Below, piece after piece: positions 1-7,133 of a stretch of 46,859 nt of DNA. The DNA lies in contig RGPT01000005.1 in NCBI GenBank assembly GCA_010032545.1, positions 1 to 46,859 on the forward strand, read 5' to 3'. The stretch's first letter is position 1. The number at the start of each line of letters is the position of its first letter. The notes below the pieces were generated by a model. It made no database searches. It worked only from the letters and a program-made list of their open reading frames with translations, and had not been told where the DNA came from. Position numbers and translations under genes: made by a program. This DNA is from Alphaproteobacteria bacterium. Its GTDB lineage: Bacteria; Pseudomonadota; Alphaproteobacteria; Reyranellales; Reyranellaceae.

Positions 1-99
1 GGCCACGATGACGACGAAGCCGGCCACGATCAGCAGGCTCATCACGATGACGAGCACCTTCAGCCAGCGTGGTGCGGAAGCCTGAGCAGGAGACGCCAA
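1..99 (-). CDS. Small membrane protein, N-terminal part only (DUF6476-like)
   Basis: The minus strand reads leftward off the window edge as a short Ala/Pro/Ser-rich head followed by the segment PRWLKVLVIVMSLLIVAGFV, a typical single transmembrane helix. The first plausible start is TTG at 97-99, ten bases from the divergent rluD start. In many alphaproteobacteria a DUF6476 protein of this shape sits divergently beside rluD, upstream of rpoH, which is why I suggest the family. Only about 33 codons are visible, so function and true start remain uncertain. An ATG in another frame overlaps this stretch but gives a protein without recognisable features. Confidence 0.5.
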   Translation of the reverse strand, partial: MASPAQASAPRWLKVLVIVMSLLIVAGFVVIVA

Positions 100-108
100 G
101 TAAACCCC

Positions 109-1080
109 ATGAGCGATGCTGCCCGCCATATCGTGACTTTCGACGACAGCGCCTCCGGCGAGCGGCTGGACCGAGCGCTGGCGACTGCCTTGCCGACCCT
201 CACGCGAAGCCGCGTGAAAGCCCTGATCGAAGGCCGCCGTGTGACGCTGGCCGACGGCAGGACGATAGAAGAGCCGTCCCGGAAGGTCAAAACAGGCGAT
301 TGCTTCGTGGTCGATGTTCCGGAGCCCGAACCGGCTGTGCCGCTGCCGCAGGCACGGGCGCTGGACATCCTCTATGAAGACTCCGACTTGCTGGTGCTCG
401 ACAAGCCGGCCGGCCTGGTCGTCCATCCGGCGCCCGGCAATCCCGACCACACCCTGGTCAACGCCCTGCTGGCCCATTGCGGGGACAGCCTGTCGGGCAT
501 TGGCGGAGTGCGCCGACCCGGCATCGTCCATCGTCTGGACAAGAACACCTCCGGCGTCATGGTCGTCGCCAAGAACGACCGCACCCATCAGGGCCTTTCC
601 AGGCTGTTCGCCGCCCACGACCTCACGCGCATCTACCAGGCCCTGGTCTGGGGAGAGCCCAAACAGCCGTCCGGCACTATAGAGGCGGCCATCGGCCGTC
701 ATCCTGTCGACCGCAAGCGCATGACCGTCCGCAAGACCAGCGGGCGGCCGGCCGTCACCGAGTACTGGCTGGAAAAGCGCTTCGGGCCTCCGTTGCACGC
801 CCAGGCGAGCCTGGTCGGCGCCAAGCTGGGCACCGGCCGGACGCACCAGGTGCGTGTCCATTTGGCCCATATCGGCTGCCCGGTGGTGGGCGATCCGGTC
901 TATGGCCGGAAACTCCGGAACAACGCGGTGCCCGAGGCGTTGAAAGCCTTCCCGCGGCAGGCACTGCATGCCGCGAGGCTCGAGTTCCGCCACCCCGGCA
1001 CCCATAAAGTGATGCGCTTTGCCACAGAATTGCCTCAAGACTTCCAGATGTTGGTCGCCTCGCTGAACGGCGTTAAGTAA
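109..1080 (+). CDS. rluD: RluA-family 23S rRNA pseudouridine synthase (RluD type)
   Basis: This 323-residue protein should isomerise uridines to pseudouridine in 23S rRNA (the RluD role is helix 69). An S4-type RNA-binding region occupies about residues 15-75 (ERLDRALA...TRSRVKALIEGRRV). The catalytic domain follows, with GIVHRLDKNTSGVMVVAKN holding the catalytic Asp at residue 144. Further family signatures are LVLDKPAGLVVHPAPG near residue 96 and GRTHQVRVHL near 245. The length is normal for RluD. The ATG at 109 has a GGAG-type ribosome site about 15-20 bases upstream. It lies directly upstream of rpoH, a common alphaproteobacterial arrangement. The choice of RluD over RluC or RluA is likely but not proven. 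Confidence 0.9.
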   Translation: MSDAARHIVTFDDSASGERLDRALATALPTLTRSRVKALIEGRRVTLADGRTIEEPSRKVKTGDCFVVDVPEPEPAVPLPQARALDILYEDSDLLVLDKPAGLVVHPAPGNPDHTLVNALLAHCGDSLSGIGGVRRPGIVHRLDKNTSGVMVVAKNDRTHQGLSRLFAAHDLTRIYQALVWGEPKQPSGTIEAAIGRHPVDRKRMTVRKTSGRPAVTEYWLEKRFGPPLHAQASLVGAKLGTGRTHQVRVHLAHIGCPVVGDPVYGRKLRNNAVPEALKAFPRQALHAARLEFRHPGTHKVMRFATELPQDFQMLVASLNGVK

Positions 1081-1116
1081 TCCCCTTAATACCTGAGTGG
1101 GTTAGTCGGATTTAGA

Positions 1117-1144
1117 TTGACCCGGTGTCCATCCGACTTTTAGA
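1117..1144 (+). promoter_or_regulatory. Candidate sigma-70 promoter of rpoH
   Basis: TTGACC at 1117-1122 and TTTAGA at 1139-1144 are separated by 16 bases, a reasonable housekeeping promoter. The predicted transcription start would be near 1151, immediately before the CIRCE-like operator. The -10 region lies in an inverted repeat (ATCCGACT 1131-1138, AGTCGGAT 1144-1151). A further AGTCGGAT copy at 1104-1111 could pair alternatively with the middle arm. The motif match is seen; the activity is inferred. Confidence 0.45.
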
Positions 1145-1151
1145 GTCGGAT

Positions 1152-1178
1152 TTAGCAGTCGACGGGTGAGAGTGCTAA
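1152..1178 (+). promoter_or_regulatory. CIRCE-like operator (HrcA site) upstream of rpoH
   Basis: The sequence is TTAGCAGTC, nine bases, GAGTGCTAA. The CIRCE consensus is TTAGCACTC-N9-GAGTGCTAA, so 17 of 18 arm positions match and the spacer is exactly nine. It sits just downstream of the predicted start site and 41 bases before the rpoH ATG, the usual place for HrcA repression. CIRCE normally marks groESL or hrcA/dnaK operons, so this implies that HrcA represses the heat-shock sigma factor in this organism. hrcA itself is not in the window. Confidence 0.75.
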
Positions 1179-1219
1179 ACGCCCGTTCAGTCCAGTCCGG
1201 AGTACGAAAGAGAGCCGCC

Positions 1220-2158
1220 ATGAGCGCAGCCATCAGTGCAGATAACGCCAACCTTCCCGCCCTGCCGTCGTCCCTGACGCCGGAAGGCAACCTCAGCCGC
1301 TACCTGCAGGAGATCCGTAAGTTTCCCCTGCTCGAGCCGCAGCAGGAATTCATGCTGGCCAAGAGCTGGCGCGAGCACGGCGACTCCAAGGCCGCCCATC
1401 AGCTGGTCACCAGCCACCTGCGACTCGTGGCCAAGATCGCCATGGGCTACCGCGGCTACGGCCTGCCGGTGGCCGAACTGATCTCCGAGGGCAACGTCGG
1501 CATGATGCAGGCGGTGAAGCGGTTCGACCCGGATCGCGGTTTCCGCTTGGCGACCTATGCCATGTGGTGGATCCGCGCCTCGATCCAGGAATACATCCTG
1601 CACAGCTGGTCGCTCGTGAAGATGGGCACGACGGCTGCGCAGAAGAAGTTGTTCTTCAACCTGCGCAAGCTCAAGGGCCAGATGCAGGCCATCGAGGAGG
1701 GCGACCTGTCGCCCGAACAGGTGACCAAGATCGCCACCCGCCTCGGCGTGCCCGAGGAGGAGGTGGTCAACATGAACCGCCGCCTCGCCGGTCCCGACTC
1801 CTCGCTCAATTCTCCGGTCAAGGCCGACGGGGACATGGAGTGGCAGGACTGGCTGGTCGACGACAGCCCGAACCAGGAAGCACGCCTTGGCGAAAGCCAG
1901 GAACTCGGCCAGCGCAAGCAGATGCTGGCGGCGGCGCTCCGCCAGCTCACCGACCGCGAGAAGAACATCATCGTCGAGCGCCGGCTCGTCGACGAGCCCA
2001 AGACGCTCGAGGATCTGTCGGCCAAGTACGGCATCAGCCGCGAACGCGTGCGCCAGATCGAGGTGCGCGCCTTCGACAAGCTGCAGAAGGCGATGAAGAA
2101 CATGGTGGTGGAAGCCGCTACCAAGCCCACCACCCAGCCGGCTCTCGCGCGCGGCTGA
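1220..2158 (+). CDS. rpoH: RNA polymerase heat-shock sigma factor sigma-32
   Basis: This 312-residue protein directs RNA polymerase to heat-shock promoters. Sigma region 2 is clear (LVTSHLRLVAKIAMGYRGYG, then LATYAMWWIRASIQEYIL). It is followed by the RpoH box QKKLFFNLRKLK, which distinguishes RpoH from other group 3 sigmas. Region 4 contains the helix-turn-helix TLEDLSAKYGISRERVRQIE. The ATG at 1220 fits homologue starts; an upstream in-frame start at 1166 would lie inside the CIRCE operator. Expression is likely controlled through the CIRCE-like site at 1152-1178. The C-terminal tail after region 4 (KPTTQPALARG) is short and unremarkable. Confidence 0.96.
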   Translation: MSAAISADNANLPALPSSLTPEGNLSRYLQEIRKFPLLEPQQEFMLAKSWREHGDSKAAHQLVTSHLRLVAKIAMGYRGYGLPVAELISEGNVGMMQAVKRFDPDRGFRLATYAMWWIRASIQEYILHSWSLVKMGTTAAQKKLFFNLRKLKGQMQAIEEGDLSPEQVTKIATRLGVPEEEVVNMNRRLAGPDSSLNSPVKADGDMEWQDWLVDDSPNQEARLGESQELGQRKQMLAAALRQLTDREKNIIVERRLVDEPKTLEDLSAKYGISRERVRQIEVRAFDKLQKAMKNMVVEAATKPTTQPALARG

Positions 2159-2164
2159 GCGACT

Positions 2165-2176
2165 CGGAACGTTCCG
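2165..2176. promoter_or_regulatory. 12-bp perfect palindrome after rpoH
   Basis: CGGAACGTTCCG is a perfect palindrome six bases after the rpoH stop codon and just before the larger hairpin at 2180-2211. It could be an operator for the downstream gene or a small 3'-end hairpin. Nothing in the sequence decides which. Confidence 0.3.
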
Positions 2177-2179
2177 TGC

Positions 2180-2211
2180 GGTAGGCTCCCGGGATCACCC
2201 GGGAGCCTGCC
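2180..2211 (+). promoter_or_regulatory. Hairpin sequestering the ribosome-binding site of the enoyl-CoA hydratase gene
   Basis: Positions 2180-2193 pair with 2198-2211 across the loop ATCA: 14 base pairs with one G-U. The 3' arm contains GGGAG (2201-2205), the only evident Shine-Dalgarno for the ATG at 2212, six bases further on. The hairpin ends on the base before the start codon. It may block initiation until opened, or serve as a U-less terminator of rpoH. There is no T-run. Confidence 0.55.
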
Positions 2212-3063
2212 ATGACGACTTCGCCCATCCTCTACGAGACGCTGCCGAGCGGCATTGCCCGCATCGTCCTCAACCGTCCCGAAACGCGCAACGCGCAGGA
2301 CACGGCGTTCCTCTATGCGCTGAACGAGGCCTTCGATCGCGCCGCGCACGACGACACGGTGAAGGTGATCGTGCTGTCGGCCAACGGGCCGCACTTCTCC
2401 TCGGGCCACGACCTGCGCGAGGTCGACGGCCACGGCAACATGGCGAAACACGAAACGGTCGGCACCTGGGGCGGCTTCGGCAAGCCCGGCGCCGAGGCGC
2501 AGTACGCGCGCGAGCAGGAGATCTACCTCGGCTTCTGCGAGCGCTGGCGCAACATTCCCAAGCCGACGCTGGCCCTGGTCCACGGCAAGGTGATGATCGG
2601 CGGCCTGATGCTGATGTGGCCGTGCGACCTCATCGTCTGCTCGGAGGATGCCGAATTCCTCGACCATTCGGTGGCGATGGGCGTGGGCGGTGCCGAGTTC
2701 TTCGCCCATCCCTGGGAGATGGGCATCCGCAAGGCCAAGGAATTCCTGTTCACCGCCGACTGGATCGGGGCGGCCGAGGCGCATCGGCTGGGCATGGTGA
2801 ACCATGTCGTGCCGCGGGCCGAGCTCGAGTCGTTCGGCATGGCCATGGCCGGGCGCGTCGCCCAGAAGCCGCTGTTTGCGCTCAAGCTCGTCAAGCAGGC
2901 CATCAACGCCGCCCAGGACGCGCAGGGCCGCGTGGGCGCCATGCAGACCTCGTTCGCGCTCCATCACCTGGCCCATGCCCACAACATGCTGGCGCACGGC
3001 AAGCTGGTCGATCCGACCGGCCTGATGCCGGCCATCAAGAAGCACGAGAAGGCGGCGGAGTAG
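2212..3063 (+). CDS. Enoyl-CoA hydratase/isomerase (crotonase) family protein
   Basis: This 283-residue crotonase-fold enzyme probably acts on an acyl-CoA. The N-terminus carries IARIVLNRPETRNAQD. The first oxyanion-hole segment is ANGPHFSSGHDLREVDG near residue 60-70, and the second is ALVHGKVMIGGLMLMWPCDL near 123-140, where the usual AxGxxxGGG is KVMIGGL. The catalytic Glu pattern of classical hydratases is not obvious, so hydration is unproven. The length is slightly above the usual 260. It starts directly after the hairpin at 2180-2211 and is probably controlled by it. The neighbours (rpoH; a convergent ThDP enzyme) give no pathway. Confidence 0.85.
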   Translation: MTTSPILYETLPSGIARIVLNRPETRNAQDTAFLYALNEAFDRAAHDDTVKVIVLSANGPHFSSGHDLREVDGHGNMAKHETVGTWGGFGKPGAEAQYAREQEIYLGFCERWRNIPKPTLALVHGKVMIGGLMLMWPCDLIVCSEDAEFLDHSVAMGVGGAEFFAHPWEMGIRKAKEFLFTADWIGAAEAHRLGMVNHVVPRAELESFGMAMAGRVAQKPLFALKLVKQAINAAQDAQGRVGAMQTSFALHHLAHAHNMLAHGKLVDPTGLMPAIKKHEKAAE

Positions 3064-3088
3064 TCCCGCCCGTCAGCGGTTTATCTCG

Positions 3089-4762
3089 TCAGCTCTTCAC
3101 CATCACCTCGATCAGCGTCGGCCCATCGGTGCGGGCGAGCGCCTTGTCGAGGGCCGCATCGAAGCCGGCCGCCGTGTCGACGCGCTCGGCCGCGAGGCCG
3201 AAGCCCTCGGCGATCCGGGCGATGTTCATCGCCGGATCGTTGAAGTCCATGCCGATCGGCTTATCGTTGCCATGGAACAGCTTCAGGCGGTTCTTGAGGA
3301 TCTGGTAGCCTTGGTTGTTGGTGATGACGAAGATCACCGGCAGGTGCTGGTTGGCCGCCGTCCAGATCGCGGTGATCGAATACATGGCGCTGCCGTCGCC
3401 GATCACGGCGACGACGCGCCGCTTCGGTTCGGCGATCTGCACGCCCACGGCCGCGGCGATGCCCCAGCCGATGCCGCCGCTCACGTTGCCGAAGAAGCTG
3501 TTGCGGTCGCGGAACGGGAAATAGTTCATCAGCGTCGCCGTGCTGGTGAGGCCTTCCTCGACGATGATCGCGTCCTTCGGCAGCTTGTCGGTCAGTCGCA
3601 TCATCGCCCACTCGGCCTGCAGCGGCTTCTCGCTCGTGGGCTGGGTGAGCTTGGCCGCGCGCGCCTTGCGCTGGGCGCTCCAGTTGCGCGGCGCGATCTC
3701 GGCCAGGGATGCCCGGGCGCGCTCGGCAAGTTGGGCACCGCCCAGTTTCTTCAGGAGCGGCACCAGCGCCTTCAGCGTCTCCTTCACGTCGGCGCGGAGC
3801 GCAATCTCGGCCGGGAAATTCTTGCCCATCTCCCAGTCGCGCAGGCCCACCATCGCCACCGCCGTGGACTCGGGCAGCGGCTCGGTCTCGCTCCACACCG
3901 ACATTTTCAGTACGTCGGCGCCGACGCAGAACATCAGGTCGTAGTCGCTGAGCACGCGGCGCACGTATTTCTGGTCGCGGTTGAGCGCGCCCAGGTAGGC
4001 CGGATGCTCGGAGGGGAAATGCGCGCCCCAGGCCACGGTCTGCTGCAGCACCGGCGCGCCCAGCACCTCGGCCAGCGCCGCGGCCTCGGCGAAGGCATCC
4101 GACGTGGCGATCTCGTGGCCGGCCAGGATGACAGGCTTCTTCGCCGAAAGGAGACGCTTGGCGAGCAGCTCCAGCGCCGCATCGGAGGGACGCACGGCGG
4201 TATCGACCCGTGTGACCTCGCCCATGTCGATGGCGGCCTCGTTGTTCAGGATGTCGCCGGGCAGCGAGATGAACACCGGCCCGGTCGGCGCCGTGGTGGC
4301 GATCTTGGCGGCGCGGCGCAGGATGCGCGGCAGGTCTTCGATGCGGCTCACTTCGGTCGCCCACTTCACGACCGGCGTCGCGATCGGCACCAGCGGCGCG
4401 TAGAGCAGGGGCTCGGTCAGCCCGTGGCCCTGTTCCTGCTGGCCCGCCGTCACGATCATCGGCGTGCCCGACATCATGGAGGTGTAGATCGAGCCGATGG
4501 CGTTGCCGAGGCCGGGCGCCACATGGACGTTGCACGACACGAGCTTGTACGAGGCCCGCGCGTAGCCGTCGGCCATGGCGATGACCACGGCCTCCTGCAG
4601 CGCCAGCACATAGCCCATCTCCGGTGCCGAGGAGAGCGCATGCATGATCGGCAGCTCGGTCGTGCCGGGATTGCCGAACATCTTTACGACGCCTTCGTCG
4701 GCGAGCACGCGGAGAAAGGCGTCGCGGCCGGTGATGGTGTTGGCGATGGGGGCGTCGGGCAC
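3089..4762 (-). CDS. Thiamine diphosphate-dependent decarboxylase/acetolactate synthase family (benzoylformate decarboxylase-like)
   Basis: This 557-residue protein has the three-domain ThDP fold. The N-terminal PYR domain carries FGNPGTTELP and the cofactor-activating Glu in LALQEAVV (residue 57). A central domain follows. The C-terminal PP domain holds the metal/ThDP motif AVIGDGSAMYS with NNQGYQ about 27 residues later. The GNPGTTE start resembles benzoylformate decarboxylase (MdlC) more than IlvB, and no regulatory-subunit gene is adjacent. I chose the GTG at 4762 because AGGGAG lies just upstream; no ATG fits the conserved N-terminus. The 2-oxo-acid substrate cannot be told from sequence. 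Confidence 0.85.
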   Translation of the reverse strand: MPDAPIANTITGRDAFLRVLADEGVVKMFGNPGTTELPIMHALSSAPEMGYVLALQEAVVIAMADGYARASYKLVSCNVHVAPGLGNAIGSIYTSMMSGTPMIVTAGQQEQGHGLTEPLLYAPLVPIATPVVKWATEVSRIEDLPRILRRAAKIATTAPTGPVFISLPGDILNNEAAIDMGEVTRVDTAVRPSDAALELLAKRLLSAKKPVILAGHEIATSDAFAEAAALAEVLGAPVLQQTVAWGAHFPSEHPAYLGALNRDQKYVRRVLSDYDLMFCVGADVLKMSVWSETEPLPESTAVAMVGLRDWEMGKNFPAEIALRADVKETLKALVPLLKKLGGAQLAERARASLAEIAPRNWSAQRKARAAKLTQPTSEKPLQAEWAMMRLTDKLPKDAIIVEEGLTSTATLMNYFPFRDRNSFFGNVSGGIGWGIAAAVGVQIAEPKRRVVAVIGDGSAMYSITAIWTAANQHLPVIFVITNNQGYQILKNRLKLFHGNDKPIGMDFNDPAMNIARIAEGFGLAAERVDTAAGFDAALDKALARTDGPTLIEVMVKS

Positions 4763-4791
4763 TTTCGTTCTCCCTGGAGATGTGGCGGTAT

Positions 4792-4843
4792 CCGTCGTCC
4801 TGAGCGGAGCCGCCCAAAGGGCGGCATCGTCGAAGGACGACGG
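4792..4843. repeat. Palindromic intergenic repeat, copy 1
   Basis: CCGTCGTCC (4792-4800) pairs with GGACGACGG (4835-4843), and an inner CGCCC-AAA-GGGCG hairpin forms the tip. The core GTCCTGAGCGGAGCCGCCC with a GTCGAAGGAC end recurs at 13072-13183. It lies between the divergent ThDP enzyme and kinase genes, a typical REP-like position. Confidence 0.7.
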
Positions 4844-4921
4844 AAGAGGGGCCTGCTGTGGGGGGCGAGGGTAGCGCGCCACCGGCCCGCATGGAATGAT
4901 CGTGTCGGGGAGGCACGCGCG

Positions 4922-5767
4922 ATGCGAAAGGACGACCTGGAAAGCAGGCTTGCGCGCCTCGCCTGCTGGCGCGGCCCGGTGACCCTGGCGCCGCTCGAGG
5001 GCGGCCTCACCAACATCTCCTACGTCGCCGACGACGGCCGGGAGAAGTTCGTCGTGCGCTGCGGCGCCGACATTCCCGTCCATCATGTTTTCCGCGACCG
5101 CGAGCGCGCGGCCTCCAACGCCGCCTTCGAATCGGGCCTTTCGCCCGAGGTCGTCCATGCCGAGCCCGGCATCCTGGTGCTGCGCTTCGTCGACGGCCGC
5201 ACTTTTGGCGAAGCCGACCTCGCGGCCCACGCCGACCGCATCGTGCCGCTGCTGAAAACCTGTCACGCCGAGGTCGGCCGCCGCGTGCGCGGCCCGGCCA
5301 ACGCGTTCTGGGTGTTCCACGTCATCCGCGACTATGTGCGATTGATCGATGCCGATCCCAAGTACCTCACGCTGGCCGACGCGCTGGAGCGGGTGCAGGT
5401 GCCGTTGCCGACCGTCTTCGGCCACCACGACCTGCTGCCGGGCAACTTCATCGACGACGGCGCGCGGCTATGGCTGATCGACTGGGAGTACGGCGGCTTC
5501 GGCACGGCGATGTTCGATCTCGCCAACCTGTCCTCGAACGGCGCCTTTGGCGCGGCCGAGGACGCGGCGCTCCTCGACGCCTACTTCGACGGCAAGGTGC
5601 CGGCCGACCTGCGCCGCGCCTTCGACGCCATGAAGGCGGCCAGCGCGCTCCGCGAGGCGCTGTGGGCGATGGTCTCCGATGTCCACCTGAAGACGCCCGG
5701 CGTCGACTACGCCGCACACGCGCGGGACTATCTCGCGCGGTTCGAGAGACTCATCGCCCGCCCATAG
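4922..5767 (+). CDS. Phosphotransferase of the APH/choline kinase family
   Basis: This 281-residue protein has the aminoglycoside phosphotransferase/choline kinase fold. The N-lobe opens with LAPLEGGLTNISYVADDG, a glycine-rich nucleotide loop like that of choline kinases. The catalytic loop is FGHHDLLPGNF (near residue 170) and the metal-binding Asp is in WLIDWEYGGFGTAMFDLANL, which closely resembles choline/ethanolamine kinases. It probably phosphorylates a small alcohol such as choline or thiamine. The ATG at 4922 starts just before the conserved N-lobe. The frame stays open far upstream, antisense to the ThDP gene, but that extension has no domain. It stands alone, divergent from the ThDP gene. 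Confidence 0.8.
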   Translation: MRKDDLESRLARLACWRGPVTLAPLEGGLTNISYVADDGREKFVVRCGADIPVHHVFRDRERAASNAAFESGLSPEVVHAEPGILVLRFVDGRTFGEADLAAHADRIVPLLKTCHAEVGRRVRGPANAFWVFHVIRDYVRLIDADPKYLTLADALERVQVPLPTVFGHHDLLPGNFIDDGARLWLIDWEYGGFGTAMFDLANLSSNGAFGAAEDAALLDAYFDGKVPADLRRAFDAMKAASALREALWAMVSDVHLKTPGVDYAAHARDYLARFERLIARP

Positions 5768-5796
5768 TCTTCCCGACCGCGCGCGTCCCACGCGCC

Positions 5797-5853
5797 CGGA
5801 CTCATGAGCGAGTCGCGCGGGGTAACCCCAGCGCTGAGGAGGCTCGCGGTCCG
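5797..5853. repeat. Left arm of inverted repeat flanking a methyltransferase gene
   Basis: CGGACTCATGAGCGAG (5797-5812) and GAGGCTCGCGGTCCG (5839-5853) recur in inverted orientation at 6816-6831 and 6798-6812. Between them here is a 26-base insert containing GCGCGGGGTAACCCCAGCGC, itself a hairpin. The same GCGCGGGGTAACCCC core is found again at 8171-8190. Confidence 0.75.
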
Positions 5854-5999
5854 AAAGAGAAAACGTCCCTTAACTTCCCGTCGAGGCATGGCTGGCCAGG
5901 CGGCACACCTGCCCGAAGCCTTGCGGAATTGATCGTATGCAGAGGCCAGGATGCCTGTGATAAGTTGGACCGCAAGTGGAGCGTGTGGAAGCAGTTCAT

Positions 6000-6788
6000 A
6001 TGGAAGACACAGGCGGAGACGCGCGTCCCGCAAGACCTGCCCTTCTGCCGCGCCTTGCGGCAATGGCCAGGACCGTTGTTTCAAACTTCGTCTACATGTA
6101 CCGCACGTCGGCGCCCCTGCGTGTTCATCTCGCGTATGCATCGACCCTGGCGATACGCTTCTTCCTGAAGCGGAAGTATCGCGCCCGTGAAGACGCCTTC
6201 AGGGCCGCGATGCGGGCCGGTCGCTTCTCCACCGATTGGTTCAGTCCGAAGATCCCGTTCTGGCTCCATGCCTTTGGCGGGCTGGATGCCGGTGCGAAGA
6301 CCCTGGATGTGCTGGAGATCGGCAGTTGGGAGGGGATGAGCGCCTGCTTCATCCTGAAGACGCTCCCCAACGCGCGCCTCACCTGCGTCGATACCTGGGG
6401 CGGCAGCGATGAGCACGTGGGCATGGCGGCGCTCGCCCGGATCGAGGCGAACTTCGATTTCAATACCGCGGACCATGGCGACAGGCTGACGAAGCGGAAG
6501 CAGCCGTCCGCGGCCTTCTTCGACTCGTGCCCCGAGCAGTCGCAGTTCGATTTCATCCATGTCGACGGCTCGCACCACGCCCGCGACGTGATGATCGACG
6601 TCACGAAGGGCTTCGCGCACCTCAGGGTCGGCGGGTTGATGATCCTCGACGACTATCTCTGGCGTGACTACGCCGCGCTGAACGACAATCCCGCGGTGGC
6701 CATCAATGCCTTCCTGAAGACCAATGCGGGCAAGTGCGCGTTGGTGCTGGTCAACTACCAGGTCTTCCTGAAGAAAATCGCGGCGTAA
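6000..6788 (+). CDS. Class I SAM-dependent methyltransferase (Methyltransf_24-like)
   Basis: The Rossmann-type SAM site begins DVLEIGSWEGMSACF, with the acidic strand-2 residue in LTCVDTWGGSDEH and strand 4 in FDFIHVDGSHHARDV. The motif GGLMILDDYLW follows. This pattern matches the Methyltransf_24 and glycan-associated methyltransferases. I use ATG 6000, which has GGAAG upstream; GTG 5976 and ATG 6063 are alternatives. The gene is bracketed by a 16+15-base inverted repeat (5797-5853 and 6798-6831), which hints that it moved as a cassette. The substrate is unknown. It ends 9 bases before the right arm. Confidence 0.75.
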   Translation: MEDTGGDARPARPALLPRLAAMARTVVSNFVYMYRTSAPLRVHLAYASTLAIRFFLKRKYRAREDAFRAAMRAGRFSTDWFSPKIPFWLHAFGGLDAGAKTLDVLEIGSWEGMSACFILKTLPNARLTCVDTWGGSDEHVGMAALARIEANFDFNTADHGDRLTKRKQPSAAFFDSCPEQSQFDFIHVDGSHHARDVMIDVTKGFAHLRVGGLMILDDYLWRDYAALNDNPAVAINAFLKTNAGKCALVLVNYQVFLKKIAA

Positions 6789-6797
6789 CGAGTCTTG

Positions 6798-6831
6798 CGG
6801 ACCGCGAGCCTCTGGCTCGCTCATGAGTCCG
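6798..6831. repeat. Right arm of inverted repeat; compact hairpin copy
   Basis: CGGACCGCGAGCCTC, three bases, then CTCGCTCATGAGTCCG: the inverted copy of the left arm at 5797-5853 without its 26-base insert. GCGAGCC-TCT-GGCTCGC (6804-6820) forms a perfect 7-bp hairpin that could also end transcription of the methyltransferase gene. Confidence 0.75.
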
Positions 6832-6835
6832 AGTG

Positions 6836-7025
6836 CTCAGGCGACGGCTTCGAGTCCATGGGCATGGACATGGGCATGGGCGTCGGAGAAGGGCGTGAGC
6901 GGGCCCTCGGCCATGACGATGCCGGTCTTGCCGCGGATATGGCCCGGCACGCGGATATGGCCGGAGACAAAATCGTTTCGAACCCGCACCCGCTCGCCGC
7001 GCTGGAAGGACTTGCGATCGGCCAC
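6836..7025 (-). pseudogene. Duplicated 3' fragment of the nitrile hydratase beta-subunit gene
   Basis: The segment is nearly identical to part of nthB: 6846-7023 aligns with 8331-8496, and its last codons match those at the 3' end of nthB. It encodes about 62 residues (start GTG at 7025) beginning ADRKSFQRGERVRVR and ending HGLEAVA. The central 34 codons of the tail are missing, apparently by joining two LEA-coding stretches. A 12-base insertion lengthens the HAH run. With only part of the SH3-like beta domain left, it is probably a remnant of a tandem duplication. A small stand-alone protein resembling an NHase activator cannot be excluded. Confidence 0.75.
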
Positions 7026-7133
7026 CGATGACTTCCCCGTTATGCGGCAGAGTGTTAGCGTTTGCCCCGGTCCATGGGGTCATCATCCGGCAAATGTCGG
7101 TTCGGTCCGGCCCAGGACGCAGCGGGGTAAAAA

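Noticed and set aside
3272-4921. Very long plus-strand open frame joined to the phosphotransferase gene
   Set aside because: It is antisense to the ThDP enzyme, is rich in His/Arg/Gln without any domain, and the kinase domain starts cleanly at ATG 4922.
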